64,000 nucleotides of DNA from assembly GCA_021496505.1 (NCBI GenBank), contig CP053031.1, forward strand, positions 1,411,001-1,475,000, in the 5' to 3' direction. Both the position numbers and the translations under genes were made by a program. The notes under the pieces are model-generated. The model was given only the letters and a program-made list of their open reading frames with translations. It ran no database searches and was not told the origin of the DNA. Source of the DNA: Thermoleophilia bacterium SCSIO 60948. Lineage in GTDB: Bacteria; Actinomycetota; Thermoleophilia; Solirubrobacterales; 70-9. Below, in pieces: positions 35,544 to 44,135 of this stretch; the stretch's first letter is position 1; each line of letters begins with the position of its first letter.

Positions 35544-36629
35544 TCAGCCCGAGATCCGCGCCCGTGAGAGCGCCTCGGCGTCCAGCTCGACCCCGAGGCC
35601 CGGCGCGTCACCGAGGGCGATCTCACCCTCGATCACATCGGGGCCGTCCCCGATCGACTCGGCGAACAGCTCGAGCGTCGCGAGCCCGTGGGCGAACGGT
35701 CCGGACACGACGGCCGCCGTGTGCGCGGCCGCGGCGATTCCCACCGGGCCGTCGAGGGCCGAGGAGAGGTAGATCGGCAGCCGGCGCGCGATCTCGAGCG
35801 CCGGAGTGATCCCGCCGACCTTCGAGAGCTTCACCGTGGCGGCCTCGCAGGCGCCGAGCTCGACCGCGCGGTCGGCGCCGGCTCGGTCGGTGACCGATTC
35901 GTCAGCCGCGAGCCGAGCGCCGGTTCGCCGTCGGAGCTCCGCCATTGCCTCGAGGCCGGCCACGGGCTGCTCGACGAGCTCGAGCTCGAGCGGCGCCAGC
36001 GCCTCGAGCATGCCCGAGGCCTCGTCGACGGTCCAGGCCTCGTTGGCGTCGATCCGGATCCGTACGGTTTCACCGCATGCCTCGCGAACCGCCGCCACTA
36101 CAGCGATGTCGAGCTCGCGGGCCAGTCCGAGTTTCAGCTTCAGGGTCGTGAAGCCTTTCGCGACCCTCTCGGCCGCTCGGGTCGCGACCGTCTCGGGGTC
36201 ACCGGCCGCCAGCGTCGCGTTGACCACCACCGGGTGTGGACGCTCGCCGCTCAGCAGGCGCCAGAGCGGCACTCCCGATCGTTTCGCCGCGAGGTCCGAC
36301 AGCGCGGTCTCGAGGGCGGCACGGACGGCCGGATGCAGGGCGCACTCGGCCTCGATCGCCGCCATGCGTGCGCCGACCCAGCGCCGGTCCGACTCGACCT
36401 CCGAGCCGACGAGCGTCTCGGCAGCCGCGCTCAGAGCCGTCGTGACCTCGTCGAGCGGCATGTCGCCTCGCAGCGACAGGGGGACCGCCTCACCGAGGCC
36501 CTCGATCCCGGTGTCGGAGCGCAGCCGCAACAGCACCATCTCGCGGCGATCGATCCGCCCGCGCGCCGTCACGTACGGCTCGCGGAAAGCGAGTGCGTAT
36601 GGGATCGCCTCGGCCTGCTCGATCCGCAC
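35544..36629 (-). CDS. menC: o-Succinylbenzoate synthase (enolase superfamily)
   Basis: Protein of 361 residues of the muconate-lactonising subgroup of the enolase superfamily. It has the catalytic Lys pair in TTLKLKLGL, metal ligands Asp (RIDANEAW), Glu (ELVEQPVAG) and Asp (LAADESVTD), and the opposite-face Lys in ATVKLSKVGG. In a men cluster the expected reaction is dehydration of SHCHC to o-succinylbenzoate. Members of this subgroup can also be N-acylamino-acid racemases or Ala-Glu epimerases, which share all these residues, so the assignment relies on context: menA starts the same operon 16 bases upstream and menB follows. Confidence 0.85.
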   Translation of the reverse strand: MRIEQAEAIPYALAFREPYVTARGRIDRREMVLLRLRSDTGIEGLGEAVPLSLRGDMPLDEVTTALSAAAETLVGSEVESDRRWVGARMAAIEAECALHPAVRAALETALSDLAAKRSGVPLWRLLSGERPHPVVVNATLAAGDPETVATRAAERVAKGFTTLKLKLGLARELDIAVVAAVREACGETVRIRIDANEAWTVDEASGMLEALAPLELELVEQPVAGLEAMAELRRRTGARLAADESVTDRAGADRAVELGACEAATVKLSKVGGITPALEIARRLPIYLSSALDGPVGIAAAAHTAAVVSGPFAHGLATLELFAESIGDGPDVIEGEIALGDAPGLGVELDAEALSRARISG

Positions 36630-36644
36630 GACGCAGCCCTCGGC

Positions 36645-37541
36645 TCAGGCCGCGATCACGAGCCCGGCCGCGAGCAGGACGCTGTAGGCGCCCAGCAGCG
36701 CGCCGGTCCCGGCCAGGGCGCCGTTCAGCGACGGACCGTCGACGCGCGTGAGAACTGCTCGCGCCGGCTTCACCGCGAGCGGGAGCGAGAGCAGGCAGAG
36801 CAGCCCGAGCGCCGGGCCGTCGGCGAGCAGCAGGCCAAGAGCCACGGCGAGGTAGCCCCCGGCGACGAAGGCGATGTAAAGGGCCCGGGTCCGCTGCCGT
36901 CCGAGCCGGACGGCGAGCGTCATCTTGCCGGCGCGGCGGTCCGTATCGAGGTCGCGGACGTTGTTGACGACGAGGATCGCGCTCGACAGGAAGCCGACGC
37001 CGACCGACAGCCAGGCCGGGAGCGCGGCGAGATCCTCGAGCTGCACGTAGTAGGAGCCGTTGACCGCGACGAGGCCGAAGAACAGGAACACGAAGACCTC
37101 GCCGAGGCCGGCGTAGCCGTAGGGCCGCGGACCCCCCGTATAGAGGACTCCCGCGACTATCGAGGCGGTCCCGATGACGAGGATCAGCGGCCCGGCGACG
37201 TACGTCAGGTAGGCGCCGGCGAGGACGGCCACCCCGAACGCGAGCCAGGTCGCGTGCAGCACCCGGCGAGGCGCGACCAGGCCCTGGGCGGTCACGCGAA
37301 CCGGCCCGAGCCGGTCGTCGGTGTCCGCGCCGCGCTTGGCGTCGGAGTAGTCGTTGGCGAGGTTGGTCCCGATCTGGATGAAGATCGATCCGATCAGCGC
37401 GGCGATCAGCGCTCCGACGCGGAGCGAGCCGTCGATCCGCTGGATCTCGACCCAGGCGGCAGCCGTTCCGACGAGTACCGGAGCGACGGCCGCGGGCAGC
37501 GTCCGCGGCCGCGCGGCCATCAACCAGATGCGAGCGTTCAC
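36645..37541 (-). CDS. menA: 1,4-Dihydroxy-2-naphthoate polyprenyltransferase
   Basis: UbiA-family membrane prenyltransferase of 298 residues that attaches the isoprenoid chain to DHNA. The N-terminus ([22 protein letters not shown]) is typical of MenA. The two Asp-rich motifs are [15 protein letters not shown] (about 57-71) and [10 protein letters not shown] (second motif), which bind Mg-prenyl diphosphate. Eight or nine membrane segments fill the length. The start is taken as GTG 37541, which overlaps the menB stop by 4 bases; a longer in-frame extension would lie within menB and is rejected. Confidence 0.94.
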   Translation of the reverse strand: MNARIWLMAARPRTLPAAVAPVLVGTAAAWVEIQRIDGSLRVGALIAALIGSIFIQIGTNLANDYSDAKRGADTDDRLGPVRVTAQGLVAPRRVLHATWLAFGVAVLAGAYLTYVAGPLILVIGTASIVAGVLYTGGPRPYGYAGLGEVFVFLFFGLVAVNGSYYVQLEDLAALPAWLSVGVGFLSSAILVVNNVRDLDTDRRAGKMTLAVRLGRQRTRALYIAFVAGGYLAVALGLLLADGPALGLLCLLSLPLAVKPARAVLTRVDGPSLNGALAGTGALLGAYSVLLAAGLVIAA

Positions 37542-38431
37542 GGGCGCTTCGGGTACTTCGAGAAGTCCGGCGCGCGACGCTCCTTGTAGGCGTTGCGCCC
37601 CTCCTGGCCCTCCTCGGACATGTAGAAGAGCAACGTCGCGTCGTGGGAGAGCTGCTGGATGCCGGTGATCCCGTCCTCGGCCGCGTTGAAGCTCGACTTC
37701 AGGAGCCTCAGCGACAGCGGCGAGAGCGCCGCGATCTCGCGGCACCACGCGACGGTCTCGGCCTCGAGCCGATCGAGCGGCACGACCGTGTTGACCAGGC
37801 CCATCTCGAGCGCCTCATCGGCCTCGTAGAGGCGGCAGAGGAACCAGATCTCCTTCGCCTTGCGGATCCCCACGGCCCGGGCGAGCTGCCCGGCACCGAA
37901 GCCACCGTCGAACGAGCCGACGCGAGGGCCGGTCTGGCCGAAACGCGCGTTGTCGGCCGCGATCGACAGGTCGCACACGAGGTGGAGGATCTGACCGCCG
38001 CCGACCGCGTAGCCCGCGACCATCGCGACCACCGGCTTCGGCAGCCGGCGGATCTGGACGTGGAGGTCTCCGACGTCGAGCCGGCCGATCCCCTGCTGGG
38101 CGACATCGTCGTCCCCGATGTAGCCGTCGTCGCCGCGGATTCGCTGGTCGCCGCCGGAGCAGAACGCCTCGGTCCCGGCGCCCGTGAAGATGATCGCCGC
38201 GACCTCGGTGTCGTCGCGGGCGCGATCGAAGGCGTCTCGCATCTCGGCGATCGTCTGGGGGCGGAAGGCGTTCCTGACCTCCGGCCGGTCGATCGTGATC
38301 TTCGCGATCGCCTCGGTCCGCTCGTAGCGGATGTCCGTGTACTCGCCCTCGGCGACCCAGGTCACCGGCGCATAGAGCGACTCCTCGCTCGGCGCGTCTC
38401 TGTGTCTGATCGGCATCTCCGCGATGATCAC
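37538..38431 (-). CDS. menB: 1,4-Dihydroxy-2-naphthoyl-CoA synthase
   Basis: Crotonase-fold enzyme of 297 residues that cyclises o-succinylbenzoyl-CoA. MenB-specific features are FRPQTIAEM, the oxyanion region [66 protein letters not shown], and the C-terminal [16 protein letters not shown]. Length and end are as in other actinobacterial MenB. The GTG at 38431 overlaps the divergent menE start at 38424; starting instead at ATG 38416 would remove 5 residues and leave room between the genes. menA is translationally coupled downstream. Confidence 0.95.
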   Translation of the reverse strand: MIIAEMPIRHRDAPSEESLYAPVTWVAEGEYTDIRYERTEAIAKITIDRPEVRNAFRPQTIAEMRDAFDRARDDTEVAAIIFTGAGTEAFCSGGDQRIRGDDGYIGDDDVAQQGIGRLDVGDLHVQIRRLPKPVVAMVAGYAVGGGQILHLVCDLSIAADNARFGQTGPRVGSFDGGFGAGQLARAVGIRKAKEIWFLCRLYEADEALEMGLVNTVVPLDRLEAETVAWCREIAALSPLSLRLLKSSFNAAEDGITGIQQLSHDATLLFYMSEEGQEGRNAYKERRAPDFSKYPKRP

Positions 38432-39794
38432 ACAGGCGATGGTTGAGGGCGGAGCCGAAGGAGCCGGAGCGGCGGCGATCGACTGGCTGCGAGCGCGCCG
38501 GCTGAGCTCGCCCGAGCGCGTCGCGCTGCTCGGTGCCGACGGGCGAGCTCTGACCTACGGCGAGCTCGATGTCGCCGCCGACCGCGCCGCCACGGCGCTA
38601 CGAAGCGAAGGCGCGGAGCCCGGCAGACCGGTCTCGATGGCGCTCGAGCCGGGCGTCGACGCCATCGTCGCCCTCCACGGCGCGGTTCGGCTCGGCGCGA
38701 CGGCCCGAATGCTGCGCGCCGGGGAGCGGCCCGACGATGCCGGCGAGCCCCTGGTCTCGTCGGCCGAGCAGCTCCGGGCGGCCGTCGATCCCGGGCCCGG
38801 TGCGCCGACCGTCTCGGCCGGCACGGGTCTCAGCCTGATCCGCACCTCGGGCACGTCGGGCGTCCCGAAGTGGGTCGAGCTCAGCCGTGGCAATCACTTC
38901 GCGAGCGCGGTCGGCTCCGCCTTCAATCTGGGCGTAGACCCGGCCGATCGCTGGCTCTGCTGCCTGCCGCTCAACCACGTCGGTGGGCTCACGATCGCGA
39001 TCCGCTCGACGATCTACGGCACCGCGGCGCTGATCCACCCGCGCTTCGAGACCGATCGCGTCGCGGCCGCGCTCGACGGCGACGGCGTCACCATCGTCTC
39101 GCTCGTGGCCACGCAGCTTCGGCGCCTGCTCGACGCGGGGGCCGCCGTCGATCGGCCGCGGGTGATCCTGCTCGGCGGTGGCCCCGCGCCGCCCGAGCTG
39201 ATCGCCGAGGCGCTAGAGCGCGGGGCGCGGGTCGTCCAGAGCTACGGGCTCACCGAGGCCTGCTCACAGGTGACGACGCTCGCGGCGGCCGACGCGGCGA
39301 GGCGGATCGGGTCCTCGGGCCGGCCGCTGCTCACGACGCGCGTCGAGGTCGACCCGGGCGGCGAGATCCTCGTCTCGGGGCCGACGGTCGCCGGCGGGTC
39401 GCTGGCTGCGGACGGACGCCTGCACACCGGCGACCTCGGCGAGCTCGACGAGGCCGGCTTCCTGTGGGTCCGCGACCGGATCTCCGACCTGATCGTCTCG
39501 GGGGGCGAGAACGTCCTGCCGGCCGAGGTCGAGGCCGCGCTGGCGTCTCATCCCTCCGTCGCGGATGCCGCGGTCATCGGCCTGCCGGACCGCGAGTGGC
39601 AGGAGGCGGTGAGCGCCTTCGTGGTCGCCGCGGGCGAACCGGTGCCCGAGCGCGAGCTGCTCGAGTTCGCCGCCGGCCGGCTGGCCCGCCACGAGCTCCC
39701 GAAGCGGATCACCTGGGTCGACGAGCTGCCGCGCGGAGCGGGTGGGAAGCTGCGGCGCCGGGAGCTGCGCGACCGCTACGCGCCGGGCGGCTGA
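38424..39794 (+). CDS. menE: o-Succinylbenzoate-CoA ligase
   Basis: ANL-superfamily acyl-CoA ligase of 456 residues that activates o-succinylbenzoate. Signatures: the P-loop-like [56 protein letters not shown] (AMP-binding core), [38 protein letters not shown] and the catalytic Lys in [16 protein letters not shown]. Two starts are possible: ATG 38424, overlapping menB by 8 bases, or ATG 38439, which leaves a short gap. It is transcribed away from menB, A and C. menH, menI and menG are not in the window. Confidence 0.92.
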   Translation: MITQAMVEGGAEGAGAAAIDWLRARRLSSPERVALLGADGRALTYGELDVAADRAATALRSEGAEPGRPVSMALEPGVDAIVALHGAVRLGATARMLRAGERPDDAGEPLVSSAEQLRAAVDPGPGAPTVSAGTGLSLIRTSGTSGVPKWVELSRGNHFASAVGSAFNLGVDPADRWLCCLPLNHVGGLTIAIRSTIYGTAALIHPRFETDRVAAALDGDGVTIVSLVATQLRRLLDAGAAVDRPRVILLGGGPAPPELIAEALERGARVVQSYGLTEACSQVTTLAAADAARRIGSSGRPLLTTRVEVDPGGEILVSGPTVAGGSLAADGRLHTGDLGELDEAGFLWVRDRISDLIVSGGENVLPAEVEAALASHPSVADAAVIGLPDREWQEAVSAFVVAAGEPVPERELLEFAAGRLARHELPKRITWVDELPRGAGGKLRRRELRDRYAPGG

Positions 39795-39801
39795 GCGCGA
39801 C

Positions 39802-39807
39802 TAGAGT
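39802..39807 (+). promoter_or_regulatory. -10 hexamer TAGAGT of ilvC, leaderless
   Basis: TAGAGT ends 8 bases before the ATG at 39816. ilvC therefore seems to have its own promoter after separation from ilvBN. Confidence 0.5.
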
Positions 39808-39815
39808 CGCGCGCC

Positions 39816-40820
39816 ATGACTGGCGACAAGGACATCTTCTACGACTCCGACGCGGACCTCTCGCTCTTCGACGGCAAGACGGTCGCGATCCTCGGCTACG
39901 GCTCGCAGGGCCACGCCCACGCGCTGAATCTCAAGGACTCGGGCCTGAACGTCGTCGTCGGCCTGCGCGAGGGGTCCTCGAGCGTCGCCAAGGCTGAGGC
40001 CGAGGGGCTCGAGGTCCTGCCGGTCGCCGAGGCGGCGAGCCGGGGCGACGTCGTGATGATCCTGCTGCCCGACGAGCAGCAGTCGGCGATCTGGGACGCC
40101 GACATCGCGGACGGGATCGCCGAGGGCAACCTGCTGATGTTCGCCCACGGCTTCGCGATCACCTACGACCAGATCCGGCCACCGGCCGGCGTCGACGTCG
40201 GCATGGTCGCCCCGAAGGGCCCGGGCCACCTCGTTCGTCGCCAGTATCAGGAGGGGCGTGGGGTTCCGTGCCTGATGGCCGTCGAGCAGGACGCCACCGG
40301 CAACGCCCACGATCTCGTGCTCGCCTACGCGGCGGGGGTCGGCGGCGGTCGCGCCGGGATCATCGAGACGAACTTCAAGGACGAGACCGAGACCGACCTG
40401 TTCGGTGAGCAGGCCGTCCTCTGCGGCGGCGCCACCGAGCTCGTCCGCGCCGGCTTCGAGACGCTCGTCGAGGCGGGCTACGACCCGCGCCTCGCGTACT
40501 TCGAGTGCCTGCACGAGCTCAAGCTGATCGTCGACCTCATGTACGAGGAGGGGATCCAGGGGATGCGCCACTCGATCTCCAACACGGCGGAGTACGGCGA
40601 CATGACCCGCGGCGAGCGCGTGATCGGGCAGGAGTCGAAGGCCGCGATGCGTGAGATCCTCGGCGAGATCCAGTCCGGCGCGTTCGCGCGCGAGTGGATC
40701 GCTGAGAACCGCGCCGGTCACGAGAACTTCGACCGCATGCGCGCTGAGGCGGAGGGCGCGCAGGTCGAGAAGGTCGGGGCGGAGCTGCGCTCGATGATGC
40801 CCTGGATCCAGAAGGACTGA
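39816..40820 (+). CDS. ilvC: Ketol-acid reductoisomerase
   Basis: NAD(P)H- and Mg-dependent class I enzyme of 334 residues acting after acetolactate synthase. Signatures: Rossmann motif [31 protein letters not shown] (cofactor-specificity loop), [51 protein letters not shown], and the metal-binding knotted domain [18 protein letters not shown] with [13 protein letters not shown]. Length is normal for class I. It lies next to an ATP-grasp gene 7 bases downstream. Confidence 0.96.
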   Translation: MTGDKDIFYDSDADLSLFDGKTVAILGYGSQGHAHALNLKDSGLNVVVGLREGSSSVAKAEAEGLEVLPVAEAASRGDVVMILLPDEQQSAIWDADIADGIAEGNLLMFAHGFAITYDQIRPPAGVDVGMVAPKGPGHLVRRQYQEGRGVPCLMAVEQDATGNAHDLVLAYAAGVGGGRAGIIETNFKDETETDLFGEQAVLCGGATELVRAGFETLVEAGYDPRLAYFECLHELKLIVDLMYEEGIQGMRHSISNTAEYGDMTRGERVIGQESKAAMREILGEIQSGAFAREWIAENRAGHENFDRMRAEAEGAQVEKVGAELRSMMPWIQKD

Positions 40821-40827
40821 GGACCGC

Positions 40828-41727
40828 GTGGCGCGGGTCGCGCTCGCCAGCTTCAAGGGGCTGCCGGACACGTGGGGGTGGGGCGAGCGCGAGGTCGCGC
40901 GCATTCTCACCGAGCGCGGGATCGAGACCGAGCTCATCCCGTGGGACTCCGGCGAGGCGGACTTCGAGACGCCCGAGCTCGTCGTCGTTCGCACGACCTG
41001 GAACTACGTCCGCCATCGCGACCGGTTCTGCGCTTGGGCCGACGCGATCGGCGACCGGCTCCGAAACGCTCCCGAGCTGATCCGCTGGAACTCCGACAAG
41101 ACCTACCTCGGCGAGCTCGGCGACGCCGGGGTCCCGGTCTGCCCGACGACGTTCGTCGGGCCGGGCGAAGCTCCGCCCCGGCTCGAGGGCGAGGTCGCCG
41201 TGAAGCCGACGGTCTCCGCCGGCGGCCGCGACACCGGTCGCTTCTCGCCGGCGGTCCACGAAGCGGCTCACGCGCTGATCGGCGAGATCACGGCCTCGGG
41301 ACGCACCGCGATGGTCCAGCCCTACCTGAGCTCGGTCGACGAGCTCGGAGAAACGGCGATCGTCCACTTCGGCGGCGAACCGGTCAACGTGCTGCGAAAG
41401 CGCGCTGTCCTGAGCCCGGACGAGGTCGCGCCGGTGACCGAGGACGAGGTCGGCGCGGCGACGGTGATGTCCGACGAGAGCCTCGTCGGACTCGGCGAGG
41501 CGGCCGACGACGAACGTGAGCTTGCGCGCCGTGTCGTCGCGGAGGTCGCCCGCCGCTTCGACGGGGCGCCATTGATCTGCCGCGTCGACATGGTCCGCGA
41601 TCCCTCCGGCGATCCGCTTCTGCTCGAGCTCGAGGCCGTCGAGCCGAACCTCTACCTGGAGCTGCGGCCCGAGCTCGCCGAGCGACTCGCGGACGCGATC
41701 GAGGCGGAGCTGGCGAGCGAGATTTGA
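40828..41727 (+). CDS. ATP-grasp domain ligase of unknown substrate
   Basis: Protein of 299 residues with an ATP-grasp fold. The N-terminal pre-ATP-grasp part has VVRTTWNYVRHRDRFCAWAD; the core shows WNSDKTYLGELGDAGVPVCPT, EVAVKPTVSAGGRDTG (Lys contacts to ATP), VQPYLSSVDELGETAIVHFGGE, and the metal-binding end RVDMVRD ... LLELEAVEPNLYLEL. This pattern resembles the RimK/glutathione-synthetase-like group that includes DcsG (O-ureidoserine cyclisation), so carboxylate-amine ligation is likely, but the substrate cannot be read from sequence. It starts (GTG) 7 bases after ilvC and is probably co-transcribed with it; that link is unexplained. Confidence 0.8.
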   Translation: MARVALASFKGLPDTWGWGEREVARILTERGIETELIPWDSGEADFETPELVVVRTTWNYVRHRDRFCAWADAIGDRLRNAPELIRWNSDKTYLGELGDAGVPVCPTTFVGPGEAPPRLEGEVAVKPTVSAGGRDTGRFSPAVHEAAHALIGEITASGRTAMVQPYLSSVDELGETAIVHFGGEPVNVLRKRAVLSPDEVAPVTEDEVGAATVMSDESLVGLGEAADDERELARRVVAEVARRFDGAPLICRVDMVRDPSGDPLLLELEAVEPNLYLELRPELAERLADAIEAELASEI

Positions 41728-41783
41728 TCGGCCGCCGCGACCGGTGAGATGATCGCCGCCGGGCTCGGGACGAATCGAAGACT

Positions 41784-41790
41784 GGGAGGA
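41784..41790 (+). promoter_or_regulatory. Ribosome binding site fixing the DUF4389 gene start
   Basis: GGGAGGA ends 3 bases before the ATG at 41794 and supports this start over the in-frame ATG at 41749. Confidence 0.6.
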
Positions 41791-41793
41791 CCG

Positions 41794-42420
41794 ATGGAGG
41801 CAGGTGCAGGTGGGATCGAGCCGCTCGGCGAGGGGCTGCCGGCTGAGCTCCGCGACTACCCGGTGCAGTCGAGCGTGGCGCGCCAGGAGGAGTACTCGCG
41901 CTTCCTGCCGCTGATCAAGTGGCTGCTCGTGATCCCGCACCTGTTCGTGCTCGTCTTCGTCGGGCTCGTCGCCTTGTTCGCGATCGTGCTCGCGTTCTTC
42001 GCGGTCCTGATCACGGGGCGCTATCCGCGAGCGCTGTTCGACGTCGTGCTTTCGGCCTACCGCTACGGATGGCGCGTCGGGGCCTACATGTACCTGATGA
42101 CCGACCGCTATCCGCCGTTCGCGTTCGGGGACGTCCCCGACTACCCGGCGCGGCTCGAGATCGCCTACCCCGAGCAGGGTGTCGACCGCTGGCGCCCGCT
42201 CGTCGCCTGGTTGCTCGCGTTCCCGTATCTGTTCGTGGCCGGGGCGCTGCTGACGGTGACGGGCGTGCTGACGTTCTTCGCCTTCTTCACGATCCTGTTC
42301 ACGAAGCGCTACCCCGCGGGCATGTTCGACCTCGCCCTCGTGCCGATGCGCTGGCAGCAGCGCGGCAACGCCTACTCGCACTTCATGGTGACTCGTTACC
42401 CGCCGCTCGCCTGGGGCTGA
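41794..42420 (+). CDS. DUF4389-family membrane protein (two repeats)
   Basis: Protein of 208 residues from ATG 41794, chosen for its GGGAGGA ribosome site. It contains two tandem copies of the same unit. The first is YPVQSSVARQEEYSRFLPLI, a long hydrophobic hairpin (WLLVIPHLFVLVFVGLVALF ... FFAVLITGRYPRALFD) and RYGWRVGAYMYLMTDRYPPF. The second is YPEQGVDRWRPLVAWLLAFPYLFV, a hairpin ending LFTKRYPAGMFD, and RWQQRGNAYSHFMVTRYPPLAWG. This is the DUF4389 pattern found widely in actinobacteria. Four membrane segments in total. Function unknown. Confidence 0.82.
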   Translation: MEAGAGGIEPLGEGLPAELRDYPVQSSVARQEEYSRFLPLIKWLLVIPHLFVLVFVGLVALFAIVLAFFAVLITGRYPRALFDVVLSAYRYGWRVGAYMYLMTDRYPPFAFGDVPDYPARLEIAYPEQGVDRWRPLVAWLLAFPYLFVAGALLTVTGVLTFFAFFTILFTKRYPAGMFDLALVPMRWQQRGNAYSHFMVTRYPPLAWG

Positions 42421-42436
42421 GCGCCGGCGGCGTGGC

Positions 42437-42844
42437 TCAGTCGAGCGGCCGCGCGCGGGCTTCGTCCTCGTCGCCCGCGATCTGCCCGTCGCGACCGACG
42501 TAGCCGTCCTTCGCGCCGACGCATAGGTAGGTCGCGGGCTCCTGCCCCTCGTTGATGAGCCGTCGCGAGGCGGAGGCGGAGACGCGTGCGAGCCCACCCG
42601 GCCCGAGCTCGTGGCGGGTGCCGTCCCCGAACTCCATCTGGACCGTCCCCGAGAGGACGACGTAGAGCTCCTCCTGAACGTCGTGATAGTGGGCGTTGGT
42701 CATGTAGCGCGGCGGGAGCACGATCACGTTCGCTCCCATCGACTCGACCCCGAGCTCTTGGCGGACCTTGCGAAACCCGTATCCCTCGCCGAGCTCGTCG
42801 ACGCTCGAGACCGCGTATCCCTCACCGCTTCTAACCTCTGCCAT
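42437..42844 (-). CDS. Small cupin-domain protein
   Basis: Single-domain cupin of 135 residues. The two cupin motifs are visible: motif 1 with the metal ligands (NAHYHDVQEELYVVLSGTVQMEFG) and motif 2 (ELGPGGLARVSASASRRLINEGQEPATYLCVGA), in which the usual His is replaced (SRRLIN), so metal binding may be incomplete. Such proteins bind small carboxylates or sugars, or act as isomerases or dioxygenases; the substrate here is unknown. It is divergent from the aminotransferase gene. A minus-strand TACTCT lies 6 bases before the ATG, consistent with leaderless expression. Confidence 0.8.
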   Translation of the reverse strand: MAEVRSGEGYAVSSVDELGEGYGFRKVRQELGVESMGANVIVLPPRYMTNAHYHDVQEELYVVLSGTVQMEFGDGTRHELGPGGLARVSASASRRLINEGQEPATYLCVGAKDGYVGRDGQIAGDEDEARARPLD

Positions 42845-42938
42845 CGGCGCAGAGTATGGCCGGCGGGGGTTCGCGGGTCCCGCCGAGCCGCTCCGGGTCG
42901 CTGGTTAACCTGATGCGGCCCGTCATCCAAGGAGCCCG

Positions 42939-44135
42939 ATGCCCGCCCAGCCCAATCTCTTCACGAAGCAGTACCTGCTGACCGCAGGCCCGACGCCGCT
43001 GCCGCCGGCCGTCTCGCAGGTCATGGCAGAGCCGATCCTCTACCACCGTGCCCCGGCCTTCATCGAGGTCTACGAGCGCGTCCTGGGTCGCCTGCCGGAG
43101 GTCTTCCAGACCCGCAATCAGGTCCTCTGCTACGCCGCCTCGGGCACCGGCGCGCTCGAATCCGCGGTCGCCAACCTCGTCCGTCCGGGCCAGGGCGCGG
43201 TCGTGGCGTCGTGCGGGAAGTTCGGCGAGCGCTGGGCCGAGCTCTGCGAGGCCTACGAGGCCGACATGACCCACCTCGCCTTCGAGTGGGGCGAGAAGGT
43301 GGATCCGGCCCGCCTCGACGCCGCCCTCGGCGAGCTCGCCTCGCCGCCGCGCGCCGTCTTCACGACCTTCTCGGAGACCTCGACCGGAGTCGTCAACGAC
43401 ATCGAGGCGATCGCCGAGGTCGTCTCGCGCCACGGTTCGATCCTCTGCGTCGACGCGGTCTCGGGCCTCGGCGCCGCCGAGCTCAAGCAGGACGAGTGGG
43501 GCGTCGACGTCGTCATCTCGGGCTCGCAGAAGGCGCTGATGTGCCCGCCCGGGCTGGCCTTCGCCTCGGTGTCCGAGCGCGCTCTCGCGCTCGCCGCCGA
43601 GAACGGGGCAGGCCGCTACTACTTCGACTGGGGGAAGACCGCGAAGGGCCAGGCGCAGTCGCCCGCCAACTCGGCGTTCACGCCGGCCGTCTCGCTGTTC
43701 ATGGCCCTCGACGTCGCGCTCGCTCAGATCATGGACGAGGGTCTCGACGAGGTCTTCGCTCGCCACGCGCTGCTCGCCCGAGCGGCACGCGCCGGGATCG
43801 AGGCCGCCGGACTGGAGCGCTTCGGTCCCGAGGACGACGCCGCCAACGTCGTCACCGCGGCGCGGCTCCCGGACGAGATCGACGGCGCCGCGGTCCCGAA
43901 GCTGATGCGCGACCGCTACGGCGTGACGATCGCCGGCGGCCAGGGACACCTGAAGGGCAAGATCGCGCGGATCGCCCACTGCGGCTACTTCGGCGGCTTC
44001 GACATCATCGTCGCGCTGTCGGCGCTCGAGCTGGCGCTCGCCGACGTCGGCCACCAGGTCGAGCCGGGCGCCGCCGCAGGTGCCGCGATGCGGGTCTTCG
44101 CCGAGGCCGGCGTCACCCCGGCGCCGGTCGGTTGA
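42939..44135 (+). CDS. Class V aminotransferase of the serine pathway
   Basis: PLP enzyme of 398 residues of the alanine-glyoxylate / serine-pyruvate aminotransferase family. Features: LLTAGPTPLPPAV, YAASGTGALESAVANL, TFSETSTGVVNDIEAIA, VDAVSGLGAAEL and the Schiff-base Lys198 in SGSQKALMCPPGLAF. The serA gene overlaps its stop (TGATG), so it most likely acts as the second enzyme of serine synthesis, converting 3-phosphohydroxypyruvate to phosphoserine, a role taken by this family in some organisms that lack SerC. Serine-glyoxylate transamination is the alternative. AAGGAG precedes the ATG. Confidence 0.88.
   Translation: MPAQPNLFTKQYLLTAGPTPLPPAVSQVMAEPILYHRAPAFIEVYERVLGRLPEVFQTRNQVLCYAASGTGALESAVANLVRPGQGAVVASCGKFGERWAELCEAYEADMTHLAFEWGEKVDPARLDAALGELASPPRAVFTTFSETSTGVVNDIEAIAEVVSRHGSILCVDAVSGLGAAELKQDEWGVDVVISGSQKALMCPPGLAFASVSERALALAAENGAGRYYFDWGKTAKGQAQSPANSAFTPAVSLFMALDVALAQIMDEGLDEVFARHALLARAARAGIEAAGLERFGPEDDAANVVTAARLPDEIDGAAVPKLMRDRYGVTIAGGQGHLKGKIARIAHCGYFGGFDIIVALSALELALADVGHQVEPGAAAGAAMRVFAEAGVTPAPVG

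Noticed and set aside
43211..44134. Very long frame ahead of serA, as if a fusion with an Arg-rich domain
   Set aside because: It is the shifted frame of the aminotransferase gene; its composition is that of a GC-rich shadow frame.
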